Below are positions 18,490-27,349 of a stretch of DNA of 64,000 bases, one piece after another (positions within the stretch are counted from its first letter, which is position 1; each line of letters begins with the position of its first letter). Location: the NCBI RefSeq assembly GCF_027587205.1, contig NZ_JAPDOD010000009.1, forward strand, positions 1-64,000, read 5' to 3'. Below the pieces are notes generated by a model. That model saw only the letters and a list, made by a program, of their open reading frames with translations. It had not been told where the DNA came from and made no database searches. The position numbers and the translations under genes are program-made. Origin of the DNA: Solirubrobacter ginsenosidimutans. GTDB lineage: Bacteria > Actinomycetota > Thermoleophilia > Solirubrobacterales > Solirubrobacteraceae.

Positions 18490-20105
18490 GCATCAAGGCC
18501 ACGAGCGACCTGTGGTGGAAGAACGGGGTCTTCTACTGCCTCGACATCGAGACCTTCCTGGACTGGGACGGCGACGGGAGCGGCGACCTCGTCGGGTTGA
18601 CCGAGCGCGTCGACTATCTCGCCGGCCTCGGCATCAGCTGCCTGTGGCTGATGCCGTTCTACCCGTCGCCCAACCGCGACGACGGATATGACATCTCCGA
18701 CTTCTTCACCGTCGAACCGCGGCTCGGCACGCTCGGCGACTTCACGGAGCTGATCCGCACCTGCCGCGACCGCGGGATCCGGGTGATCGCCGACTTCGTC
18801 ATGAACCACACCTCGGACCAGCATCCGTGGTTCCAGGCGGCGCGCTCCAGCCCCGACTCGCCCTACCGCGACTTCTACGTCTGGCGCGACGAGCGGCCGC
18901 CCGAGAAGCCTGGCGACGTCGTCTTCCCCGACCAGGAGAACTCGAACTGGGCGTACGACCGCAAGGCCCAGCAGTACTACCTGCACAAGTTCTACTCCCA
19001 CCAGCCGGACCTGAACCTGAGCAACCCGGAGGTGCGCGACGAGCTCGCCCAGGTGATGGCGTTCTGGCTCCAGCAGGGACTTTCCGGCTTCCGCGTCGAC
19101 GCGGTGCCGTTCCTGATCGAGGGGTCGCTCGACGACCCGCATCAGGTCCTGCGCGACCTGCGCGCGTTCGTGAACCGCCGCAACGGCGAGGCGATCCTGC
19201 TCGGCGAGGTCAACCTGGCAGCGCCCGAAGTGCGCAAGTTCCTCGGCGACGAGGGCGGCGACGAGCTGCACATGGTGCTCGACTTCCTCGGCAACCAGGC
19301 GCTATACCTCTCGCTGGCGCGCGGGTCGGCCGAGCCGCTGGCCAAGGCGCTGACCGGCTTCCCGGCGATCCCCGCCTCCGCCTCGCTCGGGCGCTTCGCG
19401 CGCAATCACGACGAGCTGACGCTGGACAAGCTCAGCGAGAGCGAGCGCGCCGAGGTCTTCGCCCGCTTCGGCCCCGACGAGGACCTGCAGCTCTACGGCC
19501 GCGGTCTGCGTCGCCGGCTCCCGAGCATGCTCGACGGCGACGAGCGGGCGATCCGCATGGTCTACTCGCTGGTCTTCTCCCTGCCCGGCACCCCGGTGCT
19601 CTTCTACGGCGAGGAGATCGGGATGGCGGAGAACCTCGCGATCGACGGCCGCTACGCCGTGCGTGCGCCGATGCAGTGGTCGCCCGACGGCGGCTTCACG
19701 GTCTCCGACGCGCCATGCCGGCCGCTGACCGAGGGCGAGTACGGTCCGTCACGGATCAACGTCGCCACCCAGCGCCGCGACCCGCACTCGCTGCTGAACT
19801 GGTTCGAGCGCCTGATCCGGCGTCGCCGCGAGTGCCCGGAGCTCGGCTTCGGGGAGCTGGAGGTGCTCGACACCGGCGCCGGTTCGGTCCTCGCGCACCG
19901 CTGCGATTGGGAGGGCGAGACGATCGTCGCCGTCCACGAGCTGTCCGGCCGGCCCGTGACCGCGCGCCTGGAGATCGAGGACGGAGCCGCGCTCGTGGAC
20001 CTCTTCGGGCACGCCGAGCACCCGCTCCCCGCCACCCTCGAGCTCGAGCCCTACGCAGCGCTGTGGTTCCGCGTGCGCCGCGACGGCCGCCGCCTGCCGC
20101 CGTAA
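18486..20105 (+). CDS. Alpha-amylase family glycoside hydrolase (GH13, trehalose synthase-like), 539 aa
   Basis: This is a cytoplasmic alpha-glucan or trehalose-active enzyme. The GH13 motifs appear in order: DYLAGLGISCLWLMPFYPSP, region I VIADFVMNHTSD, region II GFRVDAVPF with the nucleophile Asp, region III ILLGEVNL with the acid/base Glu, and region IV FARNHDELTL with the stabilising Asp. A beta-sandwich C domain follows (~450-539). All catalytic residues are present. The opening WWKNGVFYCLDIETFLDWDG is like trehalose synthase and oligo-1,6-glucosidase types, but there is no C-terminal maltokinase. The exact substrate cannot be told. ATG overlaps the preceding TGA. Confidence 0.88.
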   Translation: MSIKATSDLWWKNGVFYCLDIETFLDWDGDGSGDLVGLTERVDYLAGLGISCLWLMPFYPSPNRDDGYDISDFFTVEPRLGTLGDFTELIRTCRDRGIRVIADFVMNHTSDQHPWFQAARSSPDSPYRDFYVWRDERPPEKPGDVVFPDQENSNWAYDRKAQQYYLHKFYSHQPDLNLSNPEVRDELAQVMAFWLQQGLSGFRVDAVPFLIEGSLDDPHQVLRDLRAFVNRRNGEAILLGEVNLAAPEVRKFLGDEGGDELHMVLDFLGNQALYLSLARGSAEPLAKALTGFPAIPASASLGRFARNHDELTLDKLSESERAEVFARFGPDEDLQLYGRGLRRRLPSMLDGDERAIRMVYSLVFSLPGTPVLFYGEEIGMAENLAIDGRYAVRAPMQWSPDGGFTVSDAPCRPLTEGEYGPSRINVATQRRDPHSLLNWFERLIRRRRECPELGFGELEVLDTGAGSVLAHRCDWEGETIVAVHELSGRPVTARLEIEDGAALVDLFGHAEHPLPATLELEPYAALWFRVRRDGRRLPP

Positions 20106-20108
20106 CCG

Positions 20109-20510
20109 CTACCGGTCGTCGCGGCCCTTGAGGCGGTCGAGCTGGCGGCGTTCGCGCTTCGTCGGCCTGGCGTTGCGGTCCACGCCCTGCGGTCGCGTCA
20201 TCCGCATCTCGGCCACGCGCTGCTCGCGCTCCTCGCGGCTCTTCTCGGTCTCGACGTAGAGCAGCTGCGCGTCGGAGGCCGGAAGCCGGCGCTCGGCGGT
20301 GGCGCGGATCGTCGCCTCCAGGCGAATCACCCCCGCGCTGAACTCGAGCCGGTCACCCGGGCGGACGTCCTTGCTCGGCTTGGCCGGGAAGCCGTTGACC
20401 TTCACGCGCCCGCCACGGATGGCGTCGACGGCCAGGGCGCGCGTCTTGACGAGCCGCGCGGCCCACAGCCACTTGTCGATCCGGACGGGTTGTTGATCCA
20501 TTTCCGACAT
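20109..20510 (-). CDS. S4-domain RNA-binding protein, Hsp15-like, 133 aa
   Basis: An N-terminal S4 domain (~8-70: RIDKWLWAARLVKTRALAVDAI, GGRVKVNGFPAKPS, VRPGDRLEF) is followed by a basic helical tail (REEREQRVAEM, RPTKRERRQLDRLKG). Hsp15 proteins bind stalled 50S subunits carrying peptidyl-tRNA. The frame is open upstream, but the ATG at 20510 with AGGA just before it gives the usual N-terminus; a second ATG three codons on is also possible. It is divergent from the secreted protein at 20549 with a very short gap. Confidence 0.8.
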   Translation of the reverse strand: MSEMDQQPVRIDKWLWAARLVKTRALAVDAIRGGRVKVNGFPAKPSKDVRPGDRLEFSAGVIRLEATIRATAERRLPASDAQLLYVETEKSREEREQRVAEMRMTRPQGVDRNARPTKRERRQLDRLKGRDDR

Positions 20511-20548
20511 TGTTCCTAACCCTGACGACGCTGCGGCGTTGTGCATCC

Positions 20549-21133
20549 ATGAAGAGATTGCTGGCGCTCCTCGTCGTGCCCGCCGTGGCGCTCGTTCCGA
20601 GCACCGCGGAAGGGCATTCACGAGCCAAGGTCTACAAGGGCACGTTGGCGCTCGTCGGCGCCGACGGCGACTATGTCACCGGGCGCTTCGGCAACGTCCA
20701 ACTGGTCGACAACAAGCGCAACGACAAGCTCAGCGTGCATGTCCGCCAGCTGCGCGCTAAGGCGACGTACACGTACAGATTGCAGGAGGGCACGTGCAAG
20801 GCGGGCGCGCCCGGCGGGACCGACGTCGCCGGCTTCAAGTACAAGCCGCTGCGCACCAACCGCAAGGGCGTCGGCAACTCGACGGCGCGCTCGCGCACCT
20901 TCAGCGCGAAGCGAGGCGCCAAGTACCGCGTGGTGGTCTACGCAGGTGGCGACGTCGCGCTCTGTGCGCAGCTACGCACCAACTGGTGGCACGGCAAGCC
21001 GAAGCCGAAGGCCGACAAGCCGAAGCCGAAGGCCGACAAGCCCAAGCCCAAGGGCGACGCCAAGCAGCGCGGCAAGCGCGATGACGCTCCCGGCCGCAAC
21101 CAGGACAAGCCGCGCGGCAAGCCCGGCCGCTGA
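20549..21133 (+). CDS. Secreted protein with CHRD-like domain and basic repeat tail, 194 aa
   Basis: The signal peptide is KRLLALLVVPAVALVPSTAEG. The mature domain (KVYKGTLALVGADGDYVTG, VQLVDNKRNDKLSVHVRQL, then a pair of cysteines) reads like a small beta-sandwich, possibly CHRD or superoxide-dismutase-like, but no metal ligands are evident. From ~148 it becomes a Lys/Pro/Asp tail with KPKPKAD repeated three times, likely to bind anionic cell wall or DNA. Start: the ATG at 20549 directly precedes the signal peptide; an upstream in-frame Met would add 13 unsuited residues. Confidence 0.6.
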   Translation: MKRLLALLVVPAVALVPSTAEGHSRAKVYKGTLALVGADGDYVTGRFGNVQLVDNKRNDKLSVHVRQLRAKATYTYRLQEGTCKAGAPGGTDVAGFKYKPLRTNRKGVGNSTARSRTFSAKRGAKYRVVVYAGGDVALCAQLRTNWWHGKPKPKADKPKPKADKPKPKGDAKQRGKRDDAPGRNQDKPRGKPGR

Positions 21134-21140
21134 CAAGCCC

Positions 21141-21168
21141 GGTCCGCCGCACCTGGGGGCGGCGGACC
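21141..21168. terminator. Inverted repeat between convergent genes
   Basis: GGTCCGCCGC (21141-21150) pairs perfectly with 21159-21168 across an eight-base loop. It lies 8 bases after one stop and 10 before the next on the other strand, as expected for a two-way terminator. Confidence 0.6.
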
Positions 21169-21178
21169 GCCCTTCGCG

Positions 21179-21718
21179 CTAATCGCGAACGGCCGCGTCC
21201 AGCCAGCGCTGCAGGGCGGCGTGGCCGGTCTGGGTCACCTCGCCGTCGGCGTCGATCCAGTCGCGCACGCGCAGCTCGCGAACCAGGCCCAGCGCGTCGC
21301 TCGGCCCGGGGCCGTCGCCGCGTGAGGAGAGCGCGCTCGTGCCGGGCTCGACCTCCCAGCGGCCTGAGTCCAGCGCGGCGAGCGCGCGGCCCTGGTCGTC
21401 GGACGGGACGTCGAGCGGGTCGGGGCCGGCACCGGAGGGGAACGTCGTCCAGGGCGTGTCGGCGGGGCGCGAGTCGCTGCGGCCCTGCCCGGGCGCCGGC
21501 GCGGACTCGGACTGGCCGACGTTGAACGCGTCGGCCTGCGAGCGCAGCCAATCGCCCGCGGTGTCCATGAAGCGCTTGGCCCGGTCAGCGTCGATCCCGT
21601 ACTCGCGGGCGAGATCCTCGCCCTCGCCACGCTGGACGCGCTCGAGGCCGCGGGTGACCTCGTCGGCGATCGCGCGCAGCGTCTCCTCGAAGGACTTCGG
21701 GTTGTCTTCGTCGCTCAT
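21179..21718 (-). CDS. Hypothetical cytoplasmic protein, 179 aa
   Basis: No recognised family. The N-terminal ~60 residues are acidic helix (FEETLRAIADEVTRGLERVQ, AKRFMDTAGDWLRSQADAF), the middle is Pro/Ser/Asp-rich and probably disordered, and the C-terminus (DALGLVRELRVRDWIDADGE, TGHAALQRWLDAAV) looks like a small helical, possibly winged-helix-like unit. The ATG at 21718 is chosen because the upstream extension has a different composition and lies in the promoter region of the divergent VCBS gene. Confidence 0.55.
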   Translation of the reverse strand: MSDEDNPKSFEETLRAIADEVTRGLERVQRGEGEDLAREYGIDADRAKRFMDTAGDWLRSQADAFNVGQSESAPAPGQGRSDSRPADTPWTTFPSGAGPDPLDVPSDDQGRALAALDSGRWEVEPGTSALSSRGDGPGPSDALGLVRELRVRDWIDADGEVTQTGHAALQRWLDAAVRD

Positions 21719-21896
21719 GCAGGCGATGATCGCACCGGAACCTGCACGTGAGATCAAGGCTCGCGCGATTGGCCTGCTGGCCGCAGGCGTCAGCTCTGGT
21801 GAACCCCCGGTGCCGGACCGCTTGGCGCGTCCGAACCGCGACCGACGTTCAGTTGCCGGTTGCGTCGAACGCCGCTGATAGGAGATCATCGACCGT

Positions 21897-23570
21897 GTGA
21901 AGGGACGGATCCCCGCCGCGCTCGGAGCCGCGGCACTGCTGGTAGGAGCGACGACGGCGTGGGCGGCGTTCACGCCTGAAGGGTCGCCCTACACGACCGG
22001 TAGCGCCCCCTACACGGTGTACGCCGCCGACTTCAACGGCGACGGGCGCGTCGACATGGCGACGGGCAACGGCGACGCCGCGTCCCTGTCGGTGTTCCTC
22101 CGCCAGGCGGGCGGCGGGTTCGCCGAGGAAGCGGGCTCCCCGTTCCCGGCCGCCACCAGCAACGGCGCGGTCGGCGACGTCAATGGCGACAGGCTGCCGG
22201 ACTTCGTCAACGCCGGCTTCCTCCAGAACGAGGGCCTCGGGATCCTGATCCGCAATGCGGGCGGCGGCTTCACGCGCGAGACCTCGCCGGCGCTCGGCGG
22301 GCAGCTGAGCGCCGTCGGCATCGGCGACTTCAACGGCGACGGGCGCGGCGACCTCGCCGTCGCCAACTGGGGCTCGGCCAACATCACGACGCTGCTGCGC
22401 AACACGTCCAACAACGGGTTCACGACGACGGGGAACAACTTCACGGGGACGAATCCGCGCCAGATCGCCGTGGCCGACTTCGACGGCGACGGCAAACTGG
22501 ATCTCGCGGTCGCCAACGTCGGCTCCAACAACGTCATGGTCCTGCGCGGGGTCGGCGACGGCACGTTCGTGCAGGAGGGCGCGGCGGCGATCAGCGTCGG
22601 CAGCGCGCCGAACGGCATCATCGCCGCCGACCTCGACGGCAACGGCCGGCCCGACCTCGCGGTGACGAACAACGCCTCAGGCACGGTCACGGTGCTCCTG
22701 CGCAACGCCGGGAACACAGGCTTCGACGAGGGCTACGGCTCGCCGATCGCGGTCGCGCCGCAGCCCAATCAGATCGCCGCGGGCGACTTCGACGGCAACG
22801 GGCGGCCCGACCTCGCGATCGCCTCCGGGTCGGGCGTCCTCGACACGCTCTACAACACCGGCGCGACGCTCACGCGAGACACGCCGACGGCGATCGTCGG
22901 CGCGCCCAGCGGGGTCGCCGCGGGCGACTTCAACGGCGACGGCGTTCCCGACGCCGCGGTCTCCTCGCTCACGACGAACACCGTGACCGCGCTGCTCTCG
23001 CCGTCCCCGCCCGCCGCGCCGACCCCAGCGCCCACGCCCGCTCCCACGCCGTCACCGCAGCCGGTCCGCAACAAGAGCGTCGCGGCGGAGACCGAGTCGG
23101 GCAAGGTCCTGATCAAGGTCAAGGGCAAGTTCGTCCCGCTCAAGGACGGCGTGATCGCCAACGGGTCGGAGATCGACGCGCGCAAGGGCCGCGTCGGCAT
23201 CACGACGTCCACGAACGAGCAGGCCGACTTCTACGACGGGATCTTCAAGATCAGCCAGACCGGCGGGCTCACCACTGTCACGCTGAGCGAGAAGCTGACG
23301 GGCTGCCCGAAGGCGAAGAAGTCGTCGGCGAGCGCGGCCGCCAAGAAGCCGAAGACGCGCAAGCTGTGGGGCGACGGCAAGGGCAAGTTCCGCACCAAGG
23401 GCCAGTACTCCGCCGCGACCGTCCGCGGCACCAAGTGGCTCGTCACCGACACCTGCACCACCACCGTGACGACGGTCGCGGTCGGCTCCGTCAAGGTGCT
23501 CAACTCTGTCACGCACAAGACCGTGATCGTGCGGAAGGGCAAGCACTACACGGCGCGCAAGAAGCGCTAG
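21897..23570 (+). CDS. Secreted FG-GAP/VCBS-repeat protein with FecR-like C-terminal domain, 557 aa
   Basis: GTG at 21897, 12 bases after GGAG, opens a signal peptide (RIPAALGAAALLVGATTAWA). Residues ~25-365 contain about seven VCBS/FG-GAP units with Ca-binding loops such as DFNGDGRVD, DFDGDGKLD, DLDGNGRPD and DFNGDGVPD; together they probably form a seven-bladed propeller. A Pro/Thr/Ala linker (~370-390) leads to a FecR-like beta domain (ESGKVLIKVKGKFVPL, VRGTKWLVTDTCTTTVTTV) in the last 170 residues. Role unknown; likely cell-surface. Confidence 0.8.
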   Translation: MKGRIPAALGAAALLVGATTAWAAFTPEGSPYTTGSAPYTVYAADFNGDGRVDMATGNGDAASLSVFLRQAGGGFAEEAGSPFPAATSNGAVGDVNGDRLPDFVNAGFLQNEGLGILIRNAGGGFTRETSPALGGQLSAVGIGDFNGDGRGDLAVANWGSANITTLLRNTSNNGFTTTGNNFTGTNPRQIAVADFDGDGKLDLAVANVGSNNVMVLRGVGDGTFVQEGAAAISVGSAPNGIIAADLDGNGRPDLAVTNNASGTVTVLLRNAGNTGFDEGYGSPIAVAPQPNQIAAGDFDGNGRPDLAIASGSGVLDTLYNTGATLTRDTPTAIVGAPSGVAAGDFNGDGVPDAAVSSLTTNTVTALLSPSPPAAPTPAPTPAPTPSPQPVRNKSVAAETESGKVLIKVKGKFVPLKDGVIANGSEIDARKGRVGITTSTNEQADFYDGIFKISQTGGLTTVTLSEKLTGCPKAKKSSASAAAKKPKTRKLWGDGKGKFRTKGQYSAATVRGTKWLVTDTCTTTVTTVAVGSVKVLNSVTHKTVIVRKGKHYTARKKR

Positions 23571-24097
23571 ATCGGCATGCGCTCCGGCGGCCCGTTGCGC
23601 CACTTCGGGTAGGGGGCGTAGGCCTCCTTGGAACGCGGGGTCTCGGTCTCGACGCCGGCCCCGTGCCTGATCGCGGTCTCGTCGCGCGTGTAGACCTGCT
23701 CGCCGCGGTGCGCGCGGGCGCCGGCCATGAAGATGACGCACGGCCCGTCGCCGGCGCCGACGAAGATGTGCTCGGTGCCGGGCGGGCAATGGACGAAGTC
23801 CCAGGCCTTCAGCGCTCGTTCCTGGCCTTCGATGATCGCCAGGCACTCGCCGGAGAGCACGAGGAAGTCCTCCTGGTCGAGCTCGCGGTGATACATCCCG
23901 TTCGGCTGCCCGGGCTGCAGCACGGCGAGCGTGTAGCCGATCTGGCCGAAATCCACGGGACCGCCCTCGAAGATGCAGGCGTCCCCGAACGCCTCGCTGG
24001 TCATCCAGGCCGCGTCGCGGACGTTGACGGTGAACCACCCGTCGGTGGCGGCGACGAGGCCGAACTCGCTCGGCACGAGCGGTGCTTCTTCTCTCAT
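23567..24097 (-). CDS. Cupin-domain protein, 176 aa
   Basis: A single cupin barrel: motif 1 is GQPNGMYHRELDQEDFLVLSG, motif 2 is WDFVHCPPGTEHIFVGAGDG, and a third strand set carries GPCVIFMAGA. The metal ligands are partly present (two His, one Glu). The C-terminal KEAYAPYPKWRNGPPERMP recurs in uncharacterised bacterial cupins. Substrate unknown. ATG at 24097 overlaps the TGA of rarD (ATGA), so the two are co-translated. Confidence 0.8.
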   Translation of the reverse strand: MREEAPLVPSEFGLVAATDGWFTVNVRDAAWMTSEAFGDACIFEGGPVDFGQIGYTLAVLQPGQPNGMYHRELDQEDFLVLSGECLAIIEGQERALKAWDFVHCPPGTEHIFVGAGDGPCVIFMAGARAHRGEQVYTRDETAIRHGAGVETETPRSKEAYAPYPKWRNGPPERMPI

Positions 24098-24978
24098 GCC
24101 GGGACGGTAACGGCCGCGAGCCGGCGGATGCGGAGGCTGTCCCAGGTGAAGAGCGCGACGGCGATCCAGACGAGCGTGAACCCCGCCCAGCGCGAGGCGG
24201 GCATGGCCTCGCCGCGGATCCCGACGCCGATCGCGAACTGCAGGATCGGCGCCAGGTACTGCAGCAGGCCGATCGTCGTCAGCGGGATCCGCACCGCCGC
24301 CGCGCCGAACAGGATCAGCGGGATCGCGGTGACGATCCCGCCGCCCGCGAGCAGCGCGACGTGGCCGGCGCCCTCGGTGGTCAGCGTGCCCTTCCCGCTC
24401 GCCTGCAGGTAGATCACGCACGCCAGCGCGGGCAGGAACAGGAACGTGGTCTCGATCGCGAGGCTCTGCGTCCCGCCCACGCCGACCTGCTTCTTCACGA
24501 GCCCGTAGAAGCCGAACGAGAATGCGAGCGTGAGCGCGATCCACGGCGGCCGGCCGTAGGCCACGGTGAGCACGACCACGGCGGCCGCGGCGATGCCCAT
24601 CGCGACCCACTGCGGCTTGCGCAGCGTCTCCCCGACCACGCTGACGGCGAGCGCGACCGTCACGAGCGGGTTGATGAAGTAGCCGAGCGAGGTCTCGACC
24701 ACGTGCCCGCTGTTGACGCCGTAGATGTAGCCGCCCCAGTTGACGGTGATCAGCGCCGCGGCCACGCCGAGCAGCAGCGTGCGGCGGCGCCCGAGGTCAC
24801 GCACCCACTTGAAGCCTTGCGTCGCCACCAGCAGGATCGCGACGACGACCATCGACCAGAGGATCCGGTGGGCGAGGATCTCGACCGCGCCGGCGGGTTC
24901 CAGCAGCGGCCAGTAGAGCGGGAACAGGCCCCACAGCAGGTACGCCGCGAGGCCCGCGGCGAAACCAGAGCGGAGCAC
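24094..24978 (-). CDS. rarD: EamA-family transporter, RarD type
   Basis: Ten hydrophobic segments fill 294 residues, the normal RarD length. Family signatures are AAYLLWGLFPLYWPLLEPAGAVEILAHR at the start, the INWGGYIYGVNSGHVVETSLGYFINP-type block (here TVNWGGYIYGVN, LGYFINPLVTV), and FGAAAVRIPLTTIGLLQYLAP near the end. RarD was named for chloramphenicol sensitivity in Pseudomonas; the natural substrate is unclear. The frame is open upstream, but GTG at 24978 gives the family start. It is upstream of, and overlaps, the cupin gene. Confidence 0.88.
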   Translation of the reverse strand: MLRSGFAAGLAAYLLWGLFPLYWPLLEPAGAVEILAHRILWSMVVVAILLVATQGFKWVRDLGRRRTLLLGVAAALITVNWGGYIYGVNSGHVVETSLGYFINPLVTVALAVSVVGETLRKPQWVAMGIAAAAVVVLTVAYGRPPWIALTLAFSFGFYGLVKKQVGVGGTQSLAIETTFLFLPALACVIYLQASGKGTLTTEGAGHVALLAGGGIVTAIPLILFGAAAVRIPLTTIGLLQYLAPILQFAIGVGIRGEAMPASRWAGFTLVWIAVALFTWDSLRIRRLAAVTVPA

Positions 24979-25020
24979 CCGAATGACGCTAGCGGACCCC
25001 GCTACGCTGCCTCGCGAAGG

Positions 25021-26478
25021 GTGCAGACCGACCTCCAGGCCATTCTCGACGCGACGATGGACGTCGTCGCCGTGTTCGACTCCGACCGGCGCTTCGTGTC
25101 GGTCAACGAGGCGGCCTGCCGGTTCTACGAGCGCAGCCGCGCCGAGCTCGTCGGCTGCCGCCTGGACGACTTCATCGGCACCGAGCGCGCCGAGGCCGAC
25201 TGGGCGGGGTTCCTGGAGCCTGAGCGGATCGCGCAGGGGATGCTCGAGAACGTCTGGGACGGCGTGCAGGACGGCCGCCGCGTCGTCCTGGAGGTGCGGG
25301 CGCGACCCGAGTTCCTCCCCGATCGCCATCTGTTCGTGCTGCGCGACATCACCGAGCGGCGGGTGCTCGAGGACCAGCTGCGCCAGGCGCAGAAGATGGA
25401 GGCCGTCGGGCAGCTCGCGGGTGGCATCGCGCACGACTTCAACAACCTGCTGACGGTGATCGCGGGCTACGGGGAGATCGCGCGGCGGCGGATCGGGGCC
25501 GGGCCGGGAGCGAACGAGCTCGGCGAGATCGCCCGCGCGGCGGAGCGGGCGGGTGAGCTGACGCGCCAGCTGCTCGCGTTCGCCCGCCGGCAGGTGCTGG
25601 AGCCGGTCCTGGTCGACGTCAACGAGGTCGCGGCGGGGCTGGTGCCGATGCTGTCGCGGCTGATCGGCGAGACGATCGAGATCGCGATGCTGGCCGGCGA
25701 CGACCTGCCTCCCGTGCTCGCGGACCGCGTGCAGCTCGAGCAGGTGATCGTCAATCTGGCGATCAACGCGCGGGACGCGATGCCGGGCGGCGGCACGCTG
25801 GCGATCGAGACGTCAGTGGTCGACGACCACGTGCGGCTGGCCGTCTCTGACACCGGCACGGGCATCGCGCCGGACGTCCTGGAGCGGATCTTCGAGCCGT
25901 TCTACACGACCAAGGCCGTCGGGCTCGGGACCGGGCTGGGCCTGGCGACCGTGCACGGGATCGTCACGCAGTCCGGTGGGCGGGTGGACGTGATCTCCGA
26001 TGCCGGGCTCGGCTCGACCTTCACCGTGTCGCTGCCGGCCGCGGCGGACGGGACGCGCGCGGCGCGGGCGGTCGAGCATCGCGCCGCGCCGCAACTGGGC
26101 GGCGACGAGACCCTGCTGCTGTGCGAGAACGAAGACGCGGTCCGAGCGCTGCTCGAGCTCGTGTTGACCGGCGCGGGCTACTCCGTGCTCGCCGCGGGGC
26201 ACCCCTCGGACGCGCTGGCGCTCGCCGCGCGCGAGGGCGAGGCGATCGACGCGCTGGTCACGGACGTCGTCATGCCCGGGATGTCCGGGCTGGAACTCGC
26301 GGCGCGCCTGGCGCCGCTGCGCACGCTGTTCATCTCCGGCTACGCGGCCGAGGTCGCGGGGCGGGGCGCGCTGCCGGCCGGCAGCGCGTTCCTCGAGAAG
26401 CCGTTCGACCACGGGACGCTGCTCGCCGAGGTCCGCGACCTGCTCGACGCGCCGCTGCGCATAGAGTCCACGCCATGA
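25021..26478 (+). CDS. Hybrid sensor histidine kinase: PAS, HisKA, ATPase and receiver, 485 aa
   Basis: Residues 1-115 form a PAS domain ([31 protein letters not shown]). HisKA follows with the phospho-acceptor His in [15 protein letters not shown], then HATPase_c with [29 protein letters not shown] and [13 protein letters not shown]. The receiver domain (~365-485) has DVVMPGMSG as phospho-acceptor region and FLEKPF at the end. There is no membrane segment, so it is a cytoplasmic sensor; the receiver suggests phosphate relay or feedback. GTG at 25021 is the only start near the domain, with GAAGG unusually close. The stop overlaps the next start. Confidence 0.88.
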   Translation: MQTDLQAILDATMDVVAVFDSDRRFVSVNEAACRFYERSRAELVGCRLDDFIGTERAEADWAGFLEPERIAQGMLENVWDGVQDGRRVVLEVRARPEFLPDRHLFVLRDITERRVLEDQLRQAQKMEAVGQLAGGIAHDFNNLLTVIAGYGEIARRRIGAGPGANELGEIARAAERAGELTRQLLAFARRQVLEPVLVDVNEVAAGLVPMLSRLIGETIEIAMLAGDDLPPVLADRVQLEQVIVNLAINARDAMPGGGTLAIETSVVDDHVRLAVSDTGTGIAPDVLERIFEPFYTTKAVGLGTGLGLATVHGIVTQSGGRVDVISDAGLGSTFTVSLPAAADGTRAARAVEHRAAPQLGGDETLLLCENEDAVRALLELVLTGAGYSVLAAGHPSDALALAAREGEAIDALVTDVVMPGMSGLELAARLAPLRTLFISGYAAEVAGRGALPAGSAFLEKPFDHGTLLAEVRDLLDAPLRIESTP

Positions 26479-26897
26479 TCGATGAGCGGACGGACCTTGG
26501 CGCGCTGGTCGCGCGCCACCTGCGCGAGGACCGCGTCGTCTGGCTGACGACCGTGACCCCGGGCGGTGCGCCCGTCCCGAGCCCGGTCTGGTTCTGGTGG
26601 GACGGCGAGGACACCGTGTACGTCTTCAGCCTGCCCGACACGCCGCGCACCCGCAACATCGCCGCCAACGGCAAGGTGTCACTGAACTTCGCGGGCGACG
26701 GATCCGGCGGTGACATCGTGATCGTCTCCGGTGTGGCGTCGCTGGAGCCCGACGACGCGCCCGTGCACAAGCTCCCCGCCTACGTCAGCAAGTACGCCTG
26801 GGGCTTCGAGCGGCTGCGGATCGCGCCCGAGCAGTTCGCGGCGAAGTACTCGATGCCGGTGCGCATCCGCCTGACCAAGGTCCGCGGGCACAAGTGA
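26475..26897 (+). CDS. Pyridoxamine-phosphate-oxidase-like split-barrel flavoprotein, 140 aa
   Basis: This is a small split beta-barrel protein: VVWLTTVTPGGAPVPSPVWFWWD, TVYVFSLPDTPRTRNIAANGKV and SLNFAGDGSGGDIVIVSGVA follow the pattern of the F420- or FMN-binding relatives of Rv3369. Substrate unknown. ATG at 26475 overlaps the kinase TGA (ATGA), and its TGA overlaps the next GTG, so the three genes are translated as a unit. No link between sensor and flavoprotein is known to me. Confidence 0.82.
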   Translation: MIDERTDLGALVARHLREDRVVWLTTVTPGGAPVPSPVWFWWDGEDTVYVFSLPDTPRTRNIAANGKVSLNFAGDGSGGDIVIVSGVASLEPDDAPVHKLPAYVSKYAWGFERLRIAPEQFAAKYSMPVRIRLTKVRGHK

Positions 26898-27349
26898 GCG
26901 ACGCGGTGGTGCGGCTGGCGGGTCCGGGCGATGCGGACACGATCGCCGGGCTGTTGTGCGCGTTCCGGGACTGGTGGGGCTCGACGACGCCGTCCGACGA
27001 GACGTTCCACTCGACGGTGTCCCTGCTGCTCGAGGATCCGCGCACGGAGTACCTGCTCGTCGATGACGTGGGCGTCGCGCAGCTGCGGTTCCGGCTGAGC
27101 GCGTGGACGGGCGTCGAGGACTGCTGGCTCGAGGACCTCTTCGTGCGCGACTCCGCGCGCGGGACCGGCGTCGGCCGCGCGCTGGTCGAGGCGTGCGTCG
27201 AGCGGGCGCGGGCCCGCGGCTGCCGCCGGATCGAGCTCGACGTGCAGGAGACCAACGCGAGCGCGATCGGCCTCTACGAGCGCTGCGGCTTCTCCTCGAC
27301 GCCGAAGGGCGCCGAGCGCACCCTCTTCCTCAGCCAGAAGCTCCCGTGA
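26894..27349 (+). CDS. GNAT-family N-acetyltransferase, 151 aa
   Basis: A complete single GNAT domain: VVRLAGPGDADTIAGLL, DCWLEDLFVRDSARGTGVGRALVEA (motif A with the R-G-T-G-V-G acetyl-CoA loop), RIELDVQETNASAIGLYERCGF. Substrate unknown. GTG at 26894 overlaps the preceding TGA. Its 3' end overlaps the convergent membrane-protein gene by 20 bases. Confidence 0.87.
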   Translation: MSDAVVRLAGPGDADTIAGLLCAFRDWWGSTTPSDETFHSTVSLLLEDPRTEYLLVDDVGVAQLRFRLSAWTGVEDCWLEDLFVRDSARGTGVGRALVEACVERARARGCRRIELDVQETNASAIGLYERCGFSSTPKGAERTLFLSQKLP